Source: Prosthecobacter sp. (GTDB lineage: Bacteria > Verrucomicrobiota > Verrucomicrobiia > Verrucomicrobiales > Verrucomicrobiaceae). From it: 34,017 nt of DNA. The first letter of the stretch is position 1. Each line of letters opens with the position of its first letter. A model generated the notes under the pieces. The model was not told the origin of the DNA and searched no databases. It was given only the letters and a program-made list of their open reading frames with translations. Of this stretch, positions 33,201 through 34,017 are shown in pieces. The position numbers were made by a program, and so were the translations under genes. The DNA is taken from NCBI RefSeq assembly GCF_014879935.1, contig NZ_JACSRD010000194.1:1-34017 (forward strand), written 5' to 3'.

Positions 33201-34017
33201 AGCTGGCAGACGGCGGCGAACCTGATGGTCTCCACCGCCACCGGCAGCACCACGGCGACGGATGTGCTGCTGCAAAAGGTGACCGAGACCGGTGCCAGCG
33301 TGCGCTTCCAGACCGTGATCGACGTGAGCCGGGTGAACAACGCCTCGAACTGGACTTCGATGGGCATCGACGCCGGCACATGGGAAGGCATCCAGACGGG
33401 CGGCAGCACGGGCATCGTGCTGCATGCGGTGGATCTGGACAGCGCACCGGCGTATGACGGCAGCGGCGGCCTGACTGCCTTCAGCTACACGCCTGGCAGC
33501 GGCACCGAGGGATCGTTCGAGACCGATCCTTCCGGCGTGTTCACCATCGCGACCGAGCCGTGCTCCATCTCCCCGTGGGTGAGCGTCGGCAACCTGGTCT
33601 GGAACGACGTGAACAATAACGGCCTCAAGGACAGCGGCGAACTCGGCCTCAGCGGCGCCACCGTGCAGTTGTTCAGCCCCGGTGCGGACAATCTCATCGG
33701 TGGATCGGGTGCAAACGCGGACACGCAGGTCGGCAGCAGCGTCCTGACCTCCAGCACCGGTGCCTACGCCTTCGCGAACCTGGTTCCAGGCCAGTATTAC
33801 GTGCGTGTGACGCCGACCGTCAGCGTGCCGGCCGCCAGCGCGGTGGTGGTGTCTTCGGACAATGACATCGACAACGACAACAACGGCAGCCAGCCTGGCG
33901 GCCCGGGCACCTTCATCTACAGTCCGGTCGTCACACTGGCCGTGGGAGCGGAACCGGCCACCGGCGTCGATGGCGACGGCACGAACAGCAACAACACCGG
34001 AAACAGCGCCGTGGCCG
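15234..34017 (+). CDS. Giant secreted adhesin-like protein (GEVED, PIG/Ig-like, SdrD B, PA14, LamG modules), 3' end beyond window
   Basis: One frame stays open from the ATG at 15234 to the window edge, giving at least 6261 codons, with a TAA immediately upstream of the ATG. A long hydrophilic n-region (~45 residues) leads to a signal-peptide core, [21 protein letters not shown], cut near Ala65. A GTG at 15321 is an alternative start that would shorten the n-region. Modules in order: GEVED 1-3, a unique ~427-residue region, SdrD 1, GEVED 4-5, PIG block A (6), a HAF-like propeller, SdrD 2-3, PIG block B (7, one holding PA14), SdrD 4, a CBM-like domain, SdrD 5-6, PIG block C (9, one holding LamG), SdrD 7, a jelly-roll-like domain, SdrD 8-10, an unassigned domain, then SdrD 11 cut by the window. 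The acidic Asp/Asn motifs imply a calcium-stiffened extracellular stalk carrying glycan-binding heads. No catalytic domain is recognised. The C-terminal anchor or secretion signal lies outside. Confidence 0.9.
   Translation, partial: [6261 protein letters not shown]
15438..16898 (+). repeat. Three tandem GEVED modules (coding, ~162 residues each)
   Basis: Modules begin at 15438, 15924 and 16413 (residues 69, 231 and 394). Each opens with D(F/R)GD(Y/D/F)S(A/S)F. Each contains an acidic DDEDGV motif and a [8 protein letters not shown]..DAGEQ calcium-type loop (WIDYNKNG in module 1), and closes with GEVEDY or GEVEDH. GEVED domains are extracellular modules of uncertain function found in large bacterial surface proteins. 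Confidence 0.9.
16899..18179 (+). other. Unique ~427-residue region of the giant protein
   Basis: Residues 556-982 do not repeat elsewhere in the protein. Segments such as [35 protein letters not shown] and [21 protein letters not shown] look like blades of a beta-propeller describing a read-out. A smaller beta-sandwich-like portion with [16 protein letters not shown] (about residues 855-980) leads into the first SdrD module. I cannot assign a family with confidence. Confidence 0.45.
18180..18599 (+). repeat. SdrD B-like module 1
   Basis: It starts with [20 protein letters not shown], the calcium-binding loop of SdrD B domains. It ends with [15 protein letters not shown] and DDTIDFGLL, the second acidic signature shared by all eleven modules. 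These domains act as calcium-stiffened spacers in surface proteins. Confidence 0.88.
18609..19577 (+). repeat. GEVED modules 4 and 5
   Basis: Module 4 begins at 18609 (DYGDYASFG) and module 5 at 19101 (DYGDYSAFA). Both keep [14 protein letters not shown] or [8 protein letters not shown], DAGEQ and the GEVED terminal motif. Module 5 is the closest relative of module 1 in this protein, closer than its immediate neighbour. Confidence 0.88.
19578..21176 (+). repeat. PIG-type Ig-like block A (six modules)
   Basis: Six ~85-95-residue modules each run from CPxxSI through (A/P)YSQxLxAxGG.xPYT and SGTLPxGLxL to GxxSGTP. Five end with a D.N.C (or similar) motif, so Cys recurs twice per module and probably forms a disulphide. 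They match the putative Ig (He_PIG) family. Confidence 0.9.
21177..22277 (+). other. HAF-like beta-propeller region
   Basis: About 365 residues carry recurring 'N.G..VG'-type units: [54 protein letters not shown] and [13 protein letters not shown]. This spacing fits extracellular HAF repeats, thought to form propeller blades. It separates PIG block A from SdrD modules 2-3. Confidence 0.6.
22278..23102 (+). repeat. SdrD B-like modules 2 and 3
   Basis: Module 2 starts at 22278 ([20 protein letters not shown]) and module 3 at 22713 ([20 protein letters not shown]). Each has the DNG.DNDNNG (or DNDSNG) acidic segment and ends in TLDFGL or NTIDFGF. Confidence 0.88.
23106..25358 (+). repeat. PIG-type Ig-like block B (seven modules)
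   Basis: Seven modules start with Cys (CSTISI, CPVLVI, CPTVTI, CPVITL, CPVLSA, CPVVTV, CAAVIL). The third is split by a PA14 domain. The last module departs most, with [10 protein letters not shown] in place of the usual YSQTL, and leads directly into SdrD module 4. Confidence 0.88.
23721..24134 (+). other. PA14 domain inserted inside an Ig-like module
   Basis: Residues ~2830-2967 form a PA14 domain: [51 protein letters not shown] and ARLQWSGP. The Asp-Asp pair in SDDG, which binds calcium in PA14 lectins, is present. The host module reads YSQTLTAS before the domain and resumes with [17 protein letters not shown] after it. Confidence 0.9.
25359..25796 (+). repeat. SdrD B-like module 4
   Basis: It begins [20 protein letters not shown], a divergent loop lacking the usual D.GE, and contains [12 protein letters not shown] and STIDIGF. 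The rest follows the family pattern. Confidence 0.82.
25797..26582 (+). other. CBM-like jelly-roll domain
   Basis: About 260 residues open with [14 protein letters not shown], a typical first strand of carbohydrate-binding or discoidin-like jelly rolls. [31 protein letters not shown] and a closing ADLVSLCEV strand follow. Specific ligand residues cannot be named. Confidence 0.5.
26583..27416 (+). repeat. SdrD B-like modules 5 and 6
   Basis: Module 5 starts at 26583 ([17 protein letters not shown]) and module 6 at 27015 ([21 protein letters not shown]). The first has [15 protein letters not shown]; the second has [12 protein letters not shown] and ends NTIDFGF. Confidence 0.88.
27420..30449 (+). 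repeat. PIG-type Ig-like block C (nine modules)
   Basis: The first five modules share a distinct YAAY or YQAY variant (TQYAAY, QQFAAY, RQYQAY) in place of YSQ and so form a subgroup; the last four return to the YSQ type. The second module, which carries the LamG insertion, lacks the initial Cys-Pro. The others begin with CPVI, CPVV, CPLI, CAAI, CPTI or CPTL. Confidence 0.88.
27810..28451 (+). other. LamG/concanavalin-A-like domain inserted inside an Ig-like module
   Basis: Residues ~4193-4406 form a LamG domain: [57 protein letters not shown] and [21 protein letters not shown]. The Ig module stops after YTWSVSPS and resumes at [18 protein letters not shown], so it is cut in the same loop region as the PA14 host. 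Confidence 0.9.
30447..30875 (+). repeat. SdrD B-like module 7
   Basis: It starts [20 protein letters not shown] and contains [18 protein letters not shown] and DNTIDFAF. Confidence 0.88.
30876..31505 (+). other. Jelly-roll-like domain, possibly carbohydrate-binding
   Basis: About 210 residues begin [14 protein letters not shown] and include [46 protein letters not shown] and a final strand [11 protein letters not shown]. The layout resembles a carbohydrate-binding beta-sandwich. I cannot name the family. Confidence 0.4.
31506..32845 (+). repeat. SdrD B-like modules 8, 9 and 10
   Basis: Modules start at 31506 ([20 protein letters not shown]), 31935 ([20 protein letters not shown]) and 32370 ([19 protein letters not shown]). 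Module 10 has an expanded acidic segment, with [19 protein letters not shown] and [16 protein letters not shown], roughly twice the usual density of Asp and Asn. Confidence 0.87.
32846..33584 (+). other. Unassigned ~245-residue domain
   Basis: It starts after [10 protein letters not shown] with [22 protein letters not shown]. It includes [36 protein letters not shown] and [18 protein letters not shown], and ends near [14 protein letters not shown]. It looks like a beta-rich extracellular domain. I do not recognise the family. Confidence 0.4.
33585..34017 (+). repeat. SdrD B-like module 11 (cut by window end)
   Basis: It starts [20 protein letters not shown] and reaches [27 protein letters not shown]. 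The closing TIDFGF motif is not yet reached when the window stops, so the protein continues. Confidence 0.88.

Noticed and set aside
31722..33425. 567-residue minus-strand open frame
   Set aside because: It is antisense to SdrD modules 8-10 and the following domain. Composition is biased towards Arg, Val and Ala, with no recognisable domain.

Overview
The window is G+C-rich bacterial DNA that most resembles Verrucomicrobiota (Prosthecobacter/Verrucomicrobium-like). This is an inference from very large secreted multidomain proteins, a C-terminal module like the TIGR02597 family, 'DLPDLLEYALGG'-type elements, a secreted ThuA-like protein, and starts without Shine-Dalgarno sequences. Bases 1-46 are not genomic. 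They are an Illumina Nextera adapter with its index, so genomic sequence begins at base 47 and this is the end of a contig.

Left part (47-9684): a terminator-like hairpin and a tRNA-Gln(UUG) gene face a two-gene minus-strand operon. The first gene (9281 to 7506) encodes a single-chain fusion of an MbnP-like copper-binding domain and an MbnH/MauG-type dihaem peroxidase. The second (7509 to 415) overlaps it by ATGA. It encodes a 2364-residue secreted protein that starts with a copper radical oxidase (galactose-oxidase-like, AA5) retaining all five key residues. PIG, PKD, YVTN-propeller, dihaem cytochrome c, Ig-like, malectin-like, PA14 and TIGR02597-like modules follow. An H2O2-producing copper oxidase beside an H2O2-using dihaem enzyme fused to a copper protein suggests one extracytoplasmic copper/peroxide system. 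This is the best candidate here for something undescribed.

Middle part (9685-15233): a secreted ThuA-like protein and an LpxR-like outer-membrane lipid A deacylase lie on the minus strand. A secreted right-handed beta-helix protein and a four-helix membrane protein lie on the plus strand as a tight pair. Argininosuccinate synthase (argG, minus) converges on that pair across a strong bidirectional terminator and has a good sigma70-type promoter.

Right part (15234-34017): one uninterrupted plus-strand reading frame of at least 6261 codons runs off the window. After a signal peptide it carries 5 GEVED modules, 22 PIG-type Ig modules in three blocks, 11 SdrD B-like calcium-binding modules, a HAF-like propeller and several carbohydrate-binding-like domains. 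A PA14 domain and a LamG domain are each spliced into an Ig module at the same topological position. It is probably a giant cell-surface or secreted adhesin or glycan-binding protein. No mobile element, CRISPR array or phage gene was seen.
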